DNA of 51,594 nucleotides, from positions 1-51,594 of the IMG/VR virus record IMGVR_UViG_3300042483_000235. One strand, written 5' to 3'. This DNA is from a virus. The notes beneath the pieces were generated by a model. That model searched no databases. It saw only the letters and a list, made by a program, of their open reading frames with translations, and was not told the DNA's origin. Shown here one piece after another: positions 43,186 through 51,594 of the stretch. Position 1 is the stretch's first letter. Each line of letters opens with the position of its first letter. The position numbers were made by a program, and so were the translations under genes.

Positions 43186-44286
43186 CTAGATGGCCGGTAG
43201 CTCATCGTAATCTAGGCTTTCTCCCATTATGCCAATGACATAATTTGTGCTTTCACTTTCTTGTAGTGCTGTTTGTTTCTTGCTAGTATCAGTGTGCTTG
43301 TTAAACCAAGGGATCGGAGTTGACTTAGGCGCTGTCGCCTGGTACTTGATACCAATTTGTTTTAGTGCATCTACTGCTGTGTAGTCCACAAAATCACGTA
43401 GGATATTAGCGTTGAGTCCAATAACTGGTCCCATCTTAAACAGGTATGTGGCCCAATCTTTTTCTTCACGTATCACATCCATGTACAGTTGATACACTTC
43501 TGCTTCGCATTCTTGTTTGGCTTCAACAAACCGTGTGTCCTCTTTGACCACTTGGTTGATCAAATAGGCAGTCCATCCCTTGTGTAACAACTCGTCTTGT
43601 AGAATTAATTGAATAATATTACCATTGCCCATAAAGATTTTATTCTCTACCATTGCTAAACTAGTAGCAAAACTAACCATAAAACGGAATGCCTCAAGAG
43701 CATAACTTGCGTGTAAGGCCATCCATATTGCTCGGATGTGTTCTTTCTCTGTAACTGTCTCGCCTAGCTGTTTACGACAATTGATAACGTGAAGTGCTTC
43801 ATAGTAGTTGCCCACACTTGATGCCATGTCTACAATTTCTTTAGTGTCATGTATGGTGTTAAACACATCTTTGGGTACATTGTAGATGTTGCGAATGATG
43901 TGGCTATAACTCTTGCTATGTATGTTGGTTTCAAAAAATGTCCAGTTGTATACTAGTGCTTCTAGTTCTGGCAAAGATATTACAGGCATAAAGATTTGAC
44001 TTGGGCCACGTCCTTGTAAACTGTCTAAGGCTGTTTGGCGTAACAAGTTGCTGGTAAAGATATGCTTGACAGCATCGCTGGCGTCTTTGAAGTCGTTTGA
44101 ATCTTTGGTAAGACTGATCTCTTCTGGTTGCCAAAAGAAGCCACGTGCTGTTGCTTCAAAGTCGGCAATTTTTTTGTATTTGACTTCTTCAAATCTCTGT
44201 ATGGTCACAGGCCCAGCTGGATCCAAAAACATCTTGCGATTAAGGTAGTCTGTCTTTGTGTTTAGGTTGTATTGTTGTTTACTCAT
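43186..44286 (-). CDS. nrdB: Class I ribonucleotide reductase small subunit NrdB (366 aa)
   Basis: Supplies the radical for dNTP synthesis. Iron ligands and radical site are recognisable: WQPEEI, FFETNIHSKSYSHIIRN (Glu119, His123, radical Tyr127), then later EYLYLHA-type helices with EAFRFMVSF and DELLHKGW. Length is normal. Together with nrdA and the glutaredoxin it forms a dNTP module. Confidence 0.93.
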   Translation of the reverse strand: MSKQQYNLNTKTDYLNRKMFLDPAGPVTIQRFEEVKYKKIADFEATARGFFWQPEEISLTKDSNDFKDASDAVKHIFTSNLLRQTALDSLQGRGPSQIFMPVISLPELEALVYNWTFFETNIHSKSYSHIIRNIYNVPKDVFNTIHDTKEIVDMASSVGNYYEALHVINCRKQLGETVTEKEHIRAIWMALHASYALEAFRFMVSFATSLAMVENKIFMGNGNIIQLILQDELLHKGWTAYLINQVVKEDTRFVEAKQECEAEVYQLYMDVIREEKDWATYLFKMGPVIGLNANILRDFVDYTAVDALKQIGIKYQATAPKSTPIPWFNKHTDTSKKQTALQESESTNYVIGIMGESLDYDELPAI

Positions 44287-44471
44287 TTTAAGTAATCCAC
44301 GTGTGCTACAGCCCTCCAGAGATCTAGTCTTGGAGGTTCTCCATTATCGGGTTCTTTGTATACGATTCTTATCTCAACATTGTTGGGATGAAGTTCAGCC
44401 ATTAAAGAATTTATTGTTTCCAACGCTGCTTTAATGTTTTCTATTTGTTGTCCAATATTTTGTGTTGTCAT
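44283..44471 (-). CDS. Small protein between nrdA and nrdB (62 aa)
   Basis: NIGQQIENIKAALETINSLM followed by NVEIRIVYKEPDNGEPPRLD: one helix then two strands. Overlaps nrdA and nrdB by 4 nt each, so it is coupled to both. Unknown function; might be a small RNR-associated factor. Confidence 0.7.
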   Translation of the reverse strand: MTTQNIGQQIENIKAALETINSLMAELHPNNVEIRIVYKEPDNGEPPRLDLWRAVAHVDYLK

Positions 44472-46801
44472 AATTTACAGGCCTCGCAGTCCTCTTCTAT
44501 TTCATATCCATTTACAGAATTTGTGTGTCCGTTTACTTGCACCACTAATTGTTCTTCTTGCATTTTGCTTCCTGCTTTGTTAATCAAGCTATAGTAGAAT
44601 GTTTTTAATCCCCACATATGTGCCTGCATCAAATTCTTAGCAATCAGGGTTGTTGGAACTTTGCGTTCTGGAAAATGTGCAGGATTATAGAATGTGTTAG
44701 TTGAAATTGATTGATCAACATAAGCAGCAATAACAGCCGCTGTTTTCAAATAACCATCGCAGTCTTTTTGTTCCCACATCAATTGATATTTGTTTTTTAA
44801 TCTATTATATTCTGGAACAACCTGCGTAAACGATCCTGCCTTTGATTCTTTAGTGCTGATCAAGCTCATTGGCATTTCAATGCCGTTAGTTGAATCAATT
44901 ACCACTGAGCTTGATTCAACAGGTGCTACCGCCATCAAGGTGGCATTACGAACACCGTGTTCTTTCATATTCGTACGTAGTGCTTCCCAATCAAGTTCAG
45001 GCGTAAAGTCTGCTAGTTCGTTGACTCCCTTAGCCCGCAGTTCCCAGGGAAACACACCTTGTCCGTAACGTGTTTTGGCACTCTCTAAACAAGGTCCACG
45101 TTCCTTGGCCAGTTCAACTGTGGCTTCTGTGAGATAGTAGGCCTGATGCTCCATCCAGGTTTTGACTTCTGCCAATGCATCCTGTTCCCCGTACTTCAAT
45201 GAACGCTTGGCGTGCCAATAGGCTAGATTAGTAATGCCAATGCCTAGGGGCTGTATCTCATCATTACTTAATTTACTTTGTATTGATAAGAAGTCTTGAT
45301 AGTCAAGAATGTTACACAGGCTACGCTGTAGAATCCTGCAGGCTCTACGCATATCCTCCGGGTTCCGGAACGCTCCCCAGTTGATAGATCCCAGTGTACA
45401 TAACGCTATGCGGCCATCCTCGTCGTCTAATCTCTTAAATGAACGGGTGGGTAATAGGATCTCACAACACAAGTTACTTTGATAAATCGTATGATACTCA
45501 GGATCAAATGGTCCTTGATTCATTACATTATCAATGAATACAAGATATATTCGACCTGTGTCTGTGCGTTCTTTCAGTATACCACTCTTGAAAACTTCTT
45601 CGGCACTCATGGTCTTGGTACGCAGGTCTTTGCGTTTTTCGTACTTTACGTAGAGCTCTTCGAAGCGTTCTGTGTTTTGATAAAACGCTTCGTATAAGTC
45701 TGGTACTTGGTTGGGATCAAAGAACGTTATTTGTTCTTTGTTTTTAAATCGTCTCCAGAAGAAAGCACTAAGCACAACCCCATAATCCATATGACGGACT
45801 CGGGTTTCTTCTGTTCCTTGGTTGTTTTTAAGCACAATAAGATCATCAAACTGATGATGCCAAATAGGATAAAAAACAGTAGCACTTGCATTACGAATAC
45901 CTCCTTGACTGCAACTTCTTAGGTCGCCGAACCATTTTTTCAGGAAAGGTATCATACCTGTGTGCATAATCTCACCACCACGGATGGGACTGCCTAGTGG
46001 ACGCAATCGTCCTATCTCCAAACCAATGCCTGCTCGCTTGCTGGCATACTTGGCCATCATTTCACCTGAAGCAAATATACTGTCCAGATCATCGTCACTC
46101 CTGATAAGTACGCAACTACTAAACTGTTTAGTAGGAGTCCCAAGACCAGCGAGCACAGGAGTAGCAAGAGTAAACAAGCCGTCACTAGCTGCTGTGTAAT
46201 ATTCTTTGATGTAGCGCATTCTCGATGCATTCTGTTCTTCTCGGTGAAATACAGTAGCGGCCGCGACCATGTATCTAATTTGTGGAGTTTCATAAGTTTC
46301 CTTTGTGGCACGATTCTTGACCAAATATTTTTCAATCAACTGCTCGATGGCAGCATACCCATATTCTTCATCTTTAGAATGATCCAGCATGTCATTCATC
46401 TTGTTCCAATCTTCTTCGTTGTACCAAGTCAATAATTCAGCTGTGTACAAACCAGTGGCCACATTGGTTTTTACAATCTCGTAGAGGTGGGGAGGCTCGT
46501 AGGAGCCATAAACATCCTTACGCAACATACTTAAACGTTGCTTGCCTGCTACATATTGATAGTTAACATGTCCAACATCTGGATTTGATTCTACATCAAT
46601 CAAATCCACAATAGCTCTCAGCGTGATGCCATCTATTTCTTGTGTGGTGATTCCATCGTAAAAATGTGGCTGGGCTTTGATTTCAATCATGCTCTGACTG
46701 ACATCGGCTATTCCTCTACATACTTTTGCAATCTGTGTCTGCCATTTTTCCAGTGTCAACTGTTCTCTTTGCCCATTGCGTTTAATCACCGTTATTGTCA
46801 T
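44468..46801 (-). CDS. nrdA: Class I ribonucleotide reductase large subunit NrdA (777 aa)
   Basis: An N-terminal ATP-cone (ITVIKRNGQREQLTLEKWQ) precedes the catalytic barrel: ATPVLAGLGTPTKQFSSCVL, SKRAGIGLEIGRLRP, SNLCCEILLPT, and the C-terminal CEACKL redox pair. The start at 46801 was taken because the ATP-cone begins there; the upstream extension contains an AATAAATA box and is not conserved. Confidence 0.94.
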   Translation of the reverse strand: MTITVIKRNGQREQLTLEKWQTQIAKVCRGIADVSQSMIEIKAQPHFYDGITTQEIDGITLRAIVDLIDVESNPDVGHVNYQYVAGKQRLSMLRKDVYGSYEPPHLYEIVKTNVATGLYTAELLTWYNEEDWNKMNDMLDHSKDEEYGYAAIEQLIEKYLVKNRATKETYETPQIRYMVAAATVFHREEQNASRMRYIKEYYTAASDGLFTLATPVLAGLGTPTKQFSSCVLIRSDDDLDSIFASGEMMAKYASKRAGIGLEIGRLRPLGSPIRGGEIMHTGMIPFLKKWFGDLRSCSQGGIRNASATVFYPIWHHQFDDLIVLKNNQGTEETRVRHMDYGVVLSAFFWRRFKNKEQITFFDPNQVPDLYEAFYQNTERFEELYVKYEKRKDLRTKTMSAEEVFKSGILKERTDTGRIYLVFIDNVMNQGPFDPEYHTIYQSNLCCEILLPTRSFKRLDDEDGRIALCTLGSINWGAFRNPEDMRRACRILQRSLCNILDYQDFLSIQSKLSNDEIQPLGIGITNLAYWHAKRSLKYGEQDALAEVKTWMEHQAYYLTEATVELAKERGPCLESAKTRYGQGVFPWELRAKGVNELADFTPELDWEALRTNMKEHGVRNATLMAVAPVESSSVVIDSTNGIEMPMSLISTKESKAGSFTQVVPEYNRLKNKYQLMWEQKDCDGYLKTAAVIAAYVDQSISTNTFYNPAHFPERKVPTTLIAKNLMQAHMWGLKTFYYSLINKAGSKMQEEQLVVQVNGHTNSVNGYEIEEDCEACKL

Positions 46802-46832
46802 TGTTTTCTCTACGTTATTCTTTGCGATCTGA

Positions 46833-46840
46833 TATTTATT
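46833..46840 (-). promoter_or_regulatory. TAAATA promoter box of the nrd operon
   Basis: AATAAATA 31 nt before the nrdA ATG, followed by an AGAGAAAAC ribosome-site-like stretch. Leader length is normal here, unlike the near-leaderless TAAATA genes. Confidence 0.5.
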
Positions 46841-47294
46841 TGTTACTGTTATTTGTCCAGATGATGCTGGTTTCAACTCCGCTTAATTCAACAGTTGACA
46901 AAACACACCCATATTCCAGGTTTAAAACGTGATTGTCTACTACCAAAAAATATTTACTGTACCTACTGGCTTCCATTGTAGACATATGTATCTCAAATCG
47001 ACTTGCTATAAACCGCTGTGTTAACTTTAAAGTATACAGCATTCCAAGAACAATAGCAAGCTCATCTAGTTTAGAATTTAAAACTAGATGCCAAGGATCC
47101 GGCCACTTGTCCGGAGTAAGGGGGTTGAGATAATGACTAACAAATGGTGCTCGACTCCAAAGATGTGCAACATCCTCTAGTGGAGTTTGGCTAGTTTCTA
47201 TGCTATCACGAAATTGTTTCCATTTTATTAATCTATCATTGTTGTATAGATCAAACACCGTAGGTAATATTATATTCGATTGAACCAATAGCAC
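46836..47294 (-). CDS. Conserved phage protein of unknown function (152 aa)
   Basis: ILPTVFDLYNNDRLIKWKQF, EDVAHLWSRAPFVSHYLNPL and PDKWPDPWHLVLNSKLDELA are patterns I associate with T4-like phages. GTG start at 47294 within the end of the tail-spike gene (44-nt overlap). Possibly a virion or assembly protein. Confidence 0.78.
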   Translation of the reverse strand: MLLVQSNIILPTVFDLYNNDRLIKWKQFRDSIETSQTPLEDVAHLWSRAPFVSHYLNPLTPDKWPDPWHLVLNSKLDELAIVLGMLYTLKLTQRFIASRFEIHMSTMEASRYSKYFLVVDNHVLNLEYGCVLSTVELSGVETSIIWTNNSNK

Positions 47295-49122
47295 CAGAAA
47301 TTAATGGGTTTTGATATTTAAGAAGTAGGGTGTCATTATTTGGTCCAGCTGAATCATCATAGTTGCTGTTGTTTTTTAGTTCTGCAAAAAATTCGAATCC
47401 TGTCATAACAATTCCTCCTCCCGAATAGGTATATGTATCTGAAATTTCTATGTCAGTGTTAAATGTGTTAATCACTATGACAACTTGTCCGGTCCTTACG
47501 TGCTGACCTAATCTCAAAGTGTAATCAACATAAATGTAGTTGTTGTATGCACTGAACACAGCCAATGGTCTTGGTGCATCACTGAGATATAGTTCGCTGT
47601 AGTTTCTATCCACTAGGCTGGCTGAGCTAGCATTTTCAAATTCCACTCTAGTATCTGCAGTAGTCACACTGACAATTCCAGATTCTTGATGTCGATTGCT
47701 GGAACAGTTTACCAATGTGTTGCCGAAGGATTCACCAAATGACACTATACTAGTATATGGTGAAGACGCACTGTTGGTGTTGTTGCCACAGTTGGTGAAT
47801 CTAGATCTTTGAAACTGTGTTCCTCTTCCTTGAGTACTAATGAATGCTTGATTGGCCACTTCTTCAAAGTGACAGTCGTCAATGTGCCAAAGATTTCCCT
47901 GACCAACAACACCGCCAATATATATTCCTGTATCACAGACAAAAAATTCACAGTGTTCAAAATCCACTACTGAATCAAATGACACAGTCTGTTGGCATTC
48001 CACTGCCAATGGTGTTGAATGCCATTTGCAATCTTCAAACACCAGTTTGTTGACTCTGGTGCCAAACAAGTTATTTTCCCAAAATACTGATGCAGTTACA
48101 TTGGCAGACCCATCTGTGAATTCTGCCAGCACTGGAGTAATAGTGCTGGTACTGCCGCTGCCCGAAGACAAGCTGGTCACTGTGAAATTAGATTGCACTG
48201 TTGCGGCCAATGTTGCATCTGACTTGGAACTAATTTTAATACTACCGCCTACCACAACAGCTTCAAAGTTTGCACTAAATGTGGCATCAGCATTTAATGT
48301 TCCTACTGCTATGCCTAGGGTGTTGGCAAAAGTACTGGTAAAGGCAGTGTTGATAGTTGAACTCACTCCGCTGCCCGATACTATGACGTTACCACCTATA
48401 CTCATTGTGGGTATGTTGTACAAACAACTGGCATTTTCCGGCACAAACACAGCATCACCTAACACATATCCAGATTGCCATTTAACACTTTTGAATTTAC
48501 ATTCCTGTGAACCGGTTATGACTGTTTGACCATCGTTATGATTAATGGTTAAATTTTCTATCACAATGCCTTGCGGTCTACCGGAGATGTCTTGGAAGAT
48601 AATATTGTTATCTCCTATTTCTAGAACTGTTTCTTGTGAATTTTCTCCCTTGATCAACACATTGCTAGGTATAATTAGATCATCAAGAAAAAGATACACA
48701 CCATTTGGCACAGCCAATATTTTTTTAAATTTATCGTTGGAATTTTTAAACAGTTCATCAATGGCCGTGGTAAATGCTAGAGTGCTGTCAGTTGATCCGT
48801 CTGGTATTGCACCAAAATCTACCACACTGACCTGTATCTCATCTATTTTAGACTGCAATCCACGAGCAATACTGAGAGTAATTGAATTATCATCGGCAGC
48901 AAATCTATAGCTGGCGGCCAATTCTAAAATATTATCGTGTTCAGTAAGGACTTTGGTGTTGCCCACTGCCGGGGCACCTTCAGCAACACTGCCGTTGCCT
49001 ATGAATAGTTCTTGACTGTCAACAGCCCAGGCAAATTCTGCTGAACTCAGTTGTGGAACACCTATGCCTGAATTTTTTTGGCCTCTTCTGACCTGGATTT
49101 TCGAGATTTGAATTACAGCCAC
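47251..49122 (-). CDS. Tail spike/fibre with right-handed beta-helix (623 aa)
   Basis: The N-terminus ISKIQVRRGQKNSGIGVPQL, then LFIGNGSVAEGAP is the phage adaptor that anchors fibres. After about residue 95 a pectate-lyase-like region begins (VVDFGAIPDGSTDSTLAFTT, then VPNGVYLFLDDL) with beta-helix rungs to about 500. It likely binds or cleaves host polysaccharide. GTG start with AGAGGATAT upstream. A TAAATA box lies further upstream with a hairpin in the leader. Confidence 0.85.
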   Translation of the reverse strand: MAVIQISKIQVRRGQKNSGIGVPQLSSAEFAWAVDSQELFIGNGSVAEGAPAVGNTKVLTEHDNILELAASYRFAADDNSITLSIARGLQSKIDEIQVSVVDFGAIPDGSTDSTLAFTTAIDELFKNSNDKFKKILAVPNGVYLFLDDLIIPSNVLIKGENSQETVLEIGDNNIIFQDISGRPQGIVIENLTINHNDGQTVITGSQECKFKSVKWQSGYVLGDAVFVPENASCLYNIPTMSIGGNVIVSGSGVSSTINTAFTSTFANTLGIAVGTLNADATFSANFEAVVVGGSIKISSKSDATLAATVQSNFTVTSLSSGSGSTSTITPVLAEFTDGSANVTASVFWENNLFGTRVNKLVFEDCKWHSTPLAVECQQTVSFDSVVDFEHCEFFVCDTGIYIGGVVGQGNLWHIDDCHFEEVANQAFISTQGRGTQFQRSRFTNCGNNTNSASSPYTSIVSFGESFGNTLVNCSSNRHQESGIVSVTTADTRVEFENASSASLVDRNYSELYLSDAPRPLAVFSAYNNYIYVDYTLRLGQHVRTGQVVIVINTFNTDIEISDTYTYSGGGIVMTGFEFFAELKNNSNYDDSAGPNNDTLLLKYQNPLISGAIGSIEYNITYGV

Positions 49123-49148
49123 TTTGATATCCTCTATGCGTTATAGAG

Positions 49149-49156
49149 TATTTATC
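49149..49156 (-). promoter_or_regulatory. T4-late-like promoter with leader hairpin for the tail spike
   Basis: GATAAATA 26 nt before the GTG at 49122. A CTCTAT/ATAGAG hairpin with an AACGC loop sits between the box and the ribosome site. Confidence 0.6.
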
Positions 49157-49847
49157 TACCTAGCTTGTAGTATTCCTCTACCTTTGTGAGCCAGGCATCC
49201 TGCCACTTGTTGAAGTCTGTAGGTTCTAGTGTGAACTGCTGATATTGAAAGTCTCGTGAACACATAAAGATAACACCTTTCTTGATGTCTGTGCCATAGA
49301 CTTCATTATGTGCTAATATATAGGCCATCAGCTGTAGGTAGTAATCTTCTACCCATTCCGCTTTCTTGGGCTTGTTGGTCTGTTTGTAATCGCATACTGC
49401 GGGCTCTCCATCGTGTACTGCAACTAGATCAGTTGTACCTGAAAACAATCCCGGATAGTATAGACTCTGTTCCATAGCCCATACTTCGGATACTTTTGAT
49501 AATCCATTTTCAATAATAACATCAGCCATTTTGTTAGCCTGTACGTGAACAGGATTGTTACCAGGCTGTCGTTGTATACCAGCAATGAATCTTTCTAGAT
49601 TGCTGTGCATGGCTGTGCCTACGCCTGCAGCTTCAGTGGTAATCTGTTGTGCTTTTTCAACTCCTACTCGTTTCTTCCATTCGTTCAAATGAGTCATGTC
49701 TTTGGTGGCACTCAATATAGTAGTCACTGAGGGTAGACTTTCGCCGTCGGGAGTTTGGTAAACACGTTTACGTGTTACGGGGTCGTTGATTTGAACACAA
49801 TTTTTATATTGGAAACGTTCAACAAAGGGTGGTGGGTTGATAATCAT
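49152..49847 (-). CDS. RecB/Cas4-like PD-(D/E)xK nuclease (231 aa)
   Basis: SVTTILSATKDMTHLNEWKK at the start, GTAMHSNLERF (His), then FSGTTDLVAVHDGEPAVCDY and DYKQTNKPKKAEW with the catalytic Asp...DxK, then YYLQLMAYIL (QxxxY motif). Resembles phage and MGME1-like exonucleases that act on DNA ends. First gene after the promoter at 49857. Confidence 0.85.
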   Translation of the reverse strand: MIINPPPFVERFQYKNCVQINDPVTRKRVYQTPDGESLPSVTTILSATKDMTHLNEWKKRVGVEKAQQITTEAAGVGTAMHSNLERFIAGIQRQPGNNPVHVQANKMADVIIENGLSKVSEVWAMEQSLYYPGLFSGTTDLVAVHDGEPAVCDYKQTNKPKKAEWVEDYYLQLMAYILAHNEVYGTDIKKGVIFMCSRDFQYQQFTLEPTDFNKWQDAWLTKVEEYYKLGR

Positions 49848-49856
49848 ATACTGTAT

Positions 49857-49885
49857 ATATTACAGTAAAGATATTATGTTGTCAA
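49857..49885 (-). promoter_or_regulatory. Sigma70 promoter with palindrome over the -10 box
   Basis: TTGACA, 17-bp spacer, TAATAT; the palindrome ACTGTA/TACAGT at 49850-49866 covers the -10 box, suggesting a repressor site. It drives the RecB-like nuclease gene. Confidence 0.72.
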
Positions 49886-50250
49886 GCCTGGGTGGCTAAT
49901 TGTTGTGGGGCAGCACTGGCTGCAATTTTATCTACTTCCGCTTGACTGTCTTTGGTGCCGTCTGGTTTTTGTTTTTCGCTGCCGGCGCCTGGCACTTTGA
50001 GCTCAATGCCGTCATCATTGAAATTTGAAATCATTGCCTGTACTGCCGGACTTGAATCGTACATGGCTTTGAAAGTTTCATAATCAGCGGTAAGCTCAAA
50101 TCCGTTGATTGCTAAAACTTTGTTGAGTCCGTTCCAATTTAATTTCGAAGGGGCTTTTTGACTGGCAGCACGACCTATATAGTTTCTAAGAACCATTATG
50201 AATCGATCAATTTCTATTCCGGAGTTTCCGCCAAATTCAAAAAATCTCAT
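49882..50250 (-). CDS. Hypothetical phage protein (122 aa)
   Basis: RFFEFGGNSGIEIDRFIMVL, then NWNGLNKVLAINGFELTADY suggests a helical domain, with a disordered Lys/Gly/Ala tail. Overlaps its upstream neighbour by 4 nt. No function recognised. Its end overlaps the next promoter's -35 box. Confidence 0.7.
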   Translation of the reverse strand: MRFFEFGGNSGIEIDRFIMVLRNYIGRAASQKAPSKLNWNGLNKVLAINGFELTADYETFKAMYDSSPAVQAMISNFNDDGIELKVPGAGSEKQKPDGTKDSQAEVDKIAASAAPQQLATQA

Positions 50251-50549
50251 TTTAGTGTGCTCAATTCTTTAGTAAGTTCTTGAATCTGCTTTTGCATTTC
50301 TTTAATCTGCTCTTGAATGGCTTTCTTTCGTTCGGCCATCTGTTTGACCTGAGCTGCCTGCTGTTTGGCCATTGCTTGAGGATCCATTGCTGGGGCCGGT
50401 GGCTGACCGGCAGCTGGAGGTTTTGATCCTGCAGCACCAGCTGCAAATGTTCCCAACGGAGACGGTTTAGCACCCGGAGCCGCTGCACCAGGCATAGGAG
50501 GTGTTAACTCTCTTAGTCGTAACCCACTGGTGAATTCTTCGAGTTTCAT
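50247..50549 (-). CDS. Hypothetical Pro/Ala-rich protein with C-terminal coiled coil (100 aa)
   Basis: Residues 1-60 are Pro/Gly/Ala-rich and probably disordered; residues 65-100 form a heptad-like coiled coil (RKKAIQEQIKEMQKQIQELT). The opening MKLEEFTSGLRLRELTPPMP occurs in phage virion-associated proteins as I recall it. Overlaps the neighbours by 4 nt each. Confidence 0.68.
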   Translation of the reverse strand: MKLEEFTSGLRLRELTPPMPGAAAPGAKPSPLGTFAAGAAGSKPPAAGQPPAPAMDPQAMAKQQAAQVKQMAERKKAIQEQIKEMQKQIQELTKELSTLK

Positions 50550-51594
50550 CCTGCTAATGCTCTCATCAAACGATTCTGATGGTTGATACTTTCGCGCATC
50601 TCACGACCTGCTTCTTCTGCACCACCTGCAGCTGGCTCAGCAGCGGCAAATTCGTCTCCACCTAATTCAGCATCTGCGTTCATGGCATCGGGTTCAGCAG
50701 CCATGTCAGCTGCCGGCTCGCCGCCTAACATATTGACAGGCTGTTCTTCACCTGTTAGTGTACGTACTCCAGTGGCCAATGCTTCACGTGTGGTCTTGAG
50801 ATTTTCCAAGGCTGATTGAATTGCCGGAGCCACTGCTTCAATAAATCCCTTTGCCTGTTCTTGTCCCATTTCGTCACGGATGCTATCACCTAACTGCAAT
50901 AGAGTATCATTCTCCATACCGCTTAGTTCTTCAATCCAACGGCCCACTCTGTCAACCATGGTCTTTGCTGTGACGATCGCACTTGCTTGCTGGATCTCAC
51001 CTTCTCTTAAATTATTCATACTTTCTCCTGTTTGTTCTATGCTTTCATTCTCTTTTTTGTAAATCTTATTGTCAGCTTTTTCACTGCCTCTCATACGATT
51101 CATAACTTTCTTTGCACTCTTGTCTGTGGTCATATAGTCGCCGGAAGTCATTGTGTTTACAATGTCTTTGCCTGCTTTGTCTTGATAAGATTTTAGAGTG
51201 TTTGTACTTAATTCTGTTTGAATGTTTTCGCTTCCAACCATATCTTTGAACTGATCTTCTAGATCTTCTAGGTAGTCGGCCATGTCAATTTCGCCACCGT
51301 CTTGATCACTATAGGCATAATATACTTCTTCCACAGCAGATTCAACATCACCTTGATTGAGAGCTGCTAGTACTTTATTATAATCAGGATCACCGTAGCC
51401 ACCACGTTCGTTCATGTTTTCATCAAAGTTTTTGAGGATCATCATCAATGCTTGTTTGTCGATGTCTGCACCTTCTTGTACTGTGTTGTCTACAATAGGT
51501 TCATCACGCTCTGATAATTCAGCTACTATGGCATCGTGCATGAACTGTGCCTGTGACAGTGCATCATTTTCCACAGTTTCATTGAAGCCAGAAC
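50546..51594 (-). CDS. Large acidic hypothetical protein, 5' end beyond the window
   Basis: The frame is open to the right edge, so this is the C-terminal part of a longer protein (at least 349 aa). It is strongly acidic and Ala-rich, with a helical middle (VDRVGRWIEELSGMENDTLL) and a low-complexity Glu/Ala/Gly segment before a conserved-looking end (MRESINHQNRLMRALAG). The GTG at 51574 could be a start but the frame continues upstream. Possibly virion- or scaffold-associated; no family recognised. Confidence 0.65.
   Translation of the reverse strand, partial: SGFNETVENDALSQAQFMHDAIVAELSERDEPIVDNTVQEGADIDKQALMMILKNFDENMNERGGYGDPDYNKVLAALNQGDVESAVEEVYYAYSDQDGGEIDMADYLEDLEDQFKDMVGSENIQTELSTNTLKSYQDKAGKDIVNTMTSGDYMTTDKSAKKVMNRMRGSEKADNKIYKKENESIEQTGESMNNLREGEIQQASAIVTAKTMVDRVGRWIEELSGMENDTLLQLGDSIRDEMGQEQAKGFIEAVAPAIQSALENLKTTREALATGVRTLTGEEQPVNMLGGEPAADMAAEPDAMNADAELGGDEFAAAEPAAGGAEEAGREMRESINHQNRLMRALAG

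Noticed and set aside
1-51594. Insertion sequences, integrase and attachment sites
   Set aside because: No transposase or integrase motif and no terminal repeats were seen; the many host-like genes do not sit between mobile-element boundaries.

Overview
The window is a gene-dense, moderately AT-rich piece of a large tailed-phage genome. It reads like a T4-superfamily myovirus of a Gram-negative host. The phage character rests on class I ribonucleotide reductase with glutaredoxin, a PAAR spike tip, a beta-helix tail spike, a SleB-type hydrolase, a DexA-like exonuclease, many short overlapping unknown genes, T4-late-promoter-like TAAATA boxes and a large tRNA array. The host is inferred to be a proteobacterium, possibly a betaproteobacterium: DnaK looks proteobacterial and the tmRNA encodes the tag ANDSKFALAA. 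No database search was possible, so family names are by motif recognition.

Layout. Positions 1-8900 (mostly minus strand) hold about 28 tRNA or tRNA-like genes covering all 20 amino acids, including an initiator-type tRNA-Met. They are interleaved with small genes, an RNA polymerase omega subunit (rpoZ), 2-oxoglutarate-oxygenase-like proteins, and a family of hairpins joining tRNA genes. Positions 9000-15000 are early operons (clpP, a DD-endopeptidase, a metallophosphoesterase and many unknowns, several sharing a C-terminal FxLKW motif), each behind a near-consensus sigma70 promoter. Positions 15000-18900 hold a small plus-strand membrane-protein operon, a CHASE2 adenylate/guanylate cyclase, and a TerC-family exporter behind a yybP-ykoY (manganese) riboswitch.

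Positions 18850-24850 form a curli-like operon (csgF, csgG, a curlin-like protein, a FecR protein, a large curlin/discoidin-like fibre). Positions 24870-30840 carry heme oxygenase plus bilin reductase, clpS, hsp20, dnaK, an exonuclease and ribosomal protein bS21. Positions 30830-40430 carry membrane proteins, a cell-wall hydrolase, a PP-loop (QueC-like) enzyme, an ahpD-psiE-ahpC cluster, a DUF4214-like surface protein, and a methyltransferase with a possible endonuclease partner.

Positions 40430-40800 encode a circularly permuted tmRNA (ssrA). The remainder holds the PAAR protein, an Sm-like protein, glutaredoxin, nrdB, nrdA, the tail spike, a RecB-like nuclease and a gene cut by the right edge.

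How it fits together: the phage carries its own translation support (tRNAs, initiator tRNA, bS21, tmRNA), a transcription accessory (omega), proteostasis genes (DnaK, Hsp20, ClpP, ClpS), redox and metal homeostasis (AhpC/AhpD, TerC with its riboswitch), nucleotide synthesis (NrdA/NrdB/Grx) and envelope functions (CsgG/CsgF with curlins). Two promoter classes are visible by eye: ten minus-strand sigma70-type promoters, all with a 17-bp spacer, and a set of TAAATA boxes, many lying 4-8 nt before the start codon.
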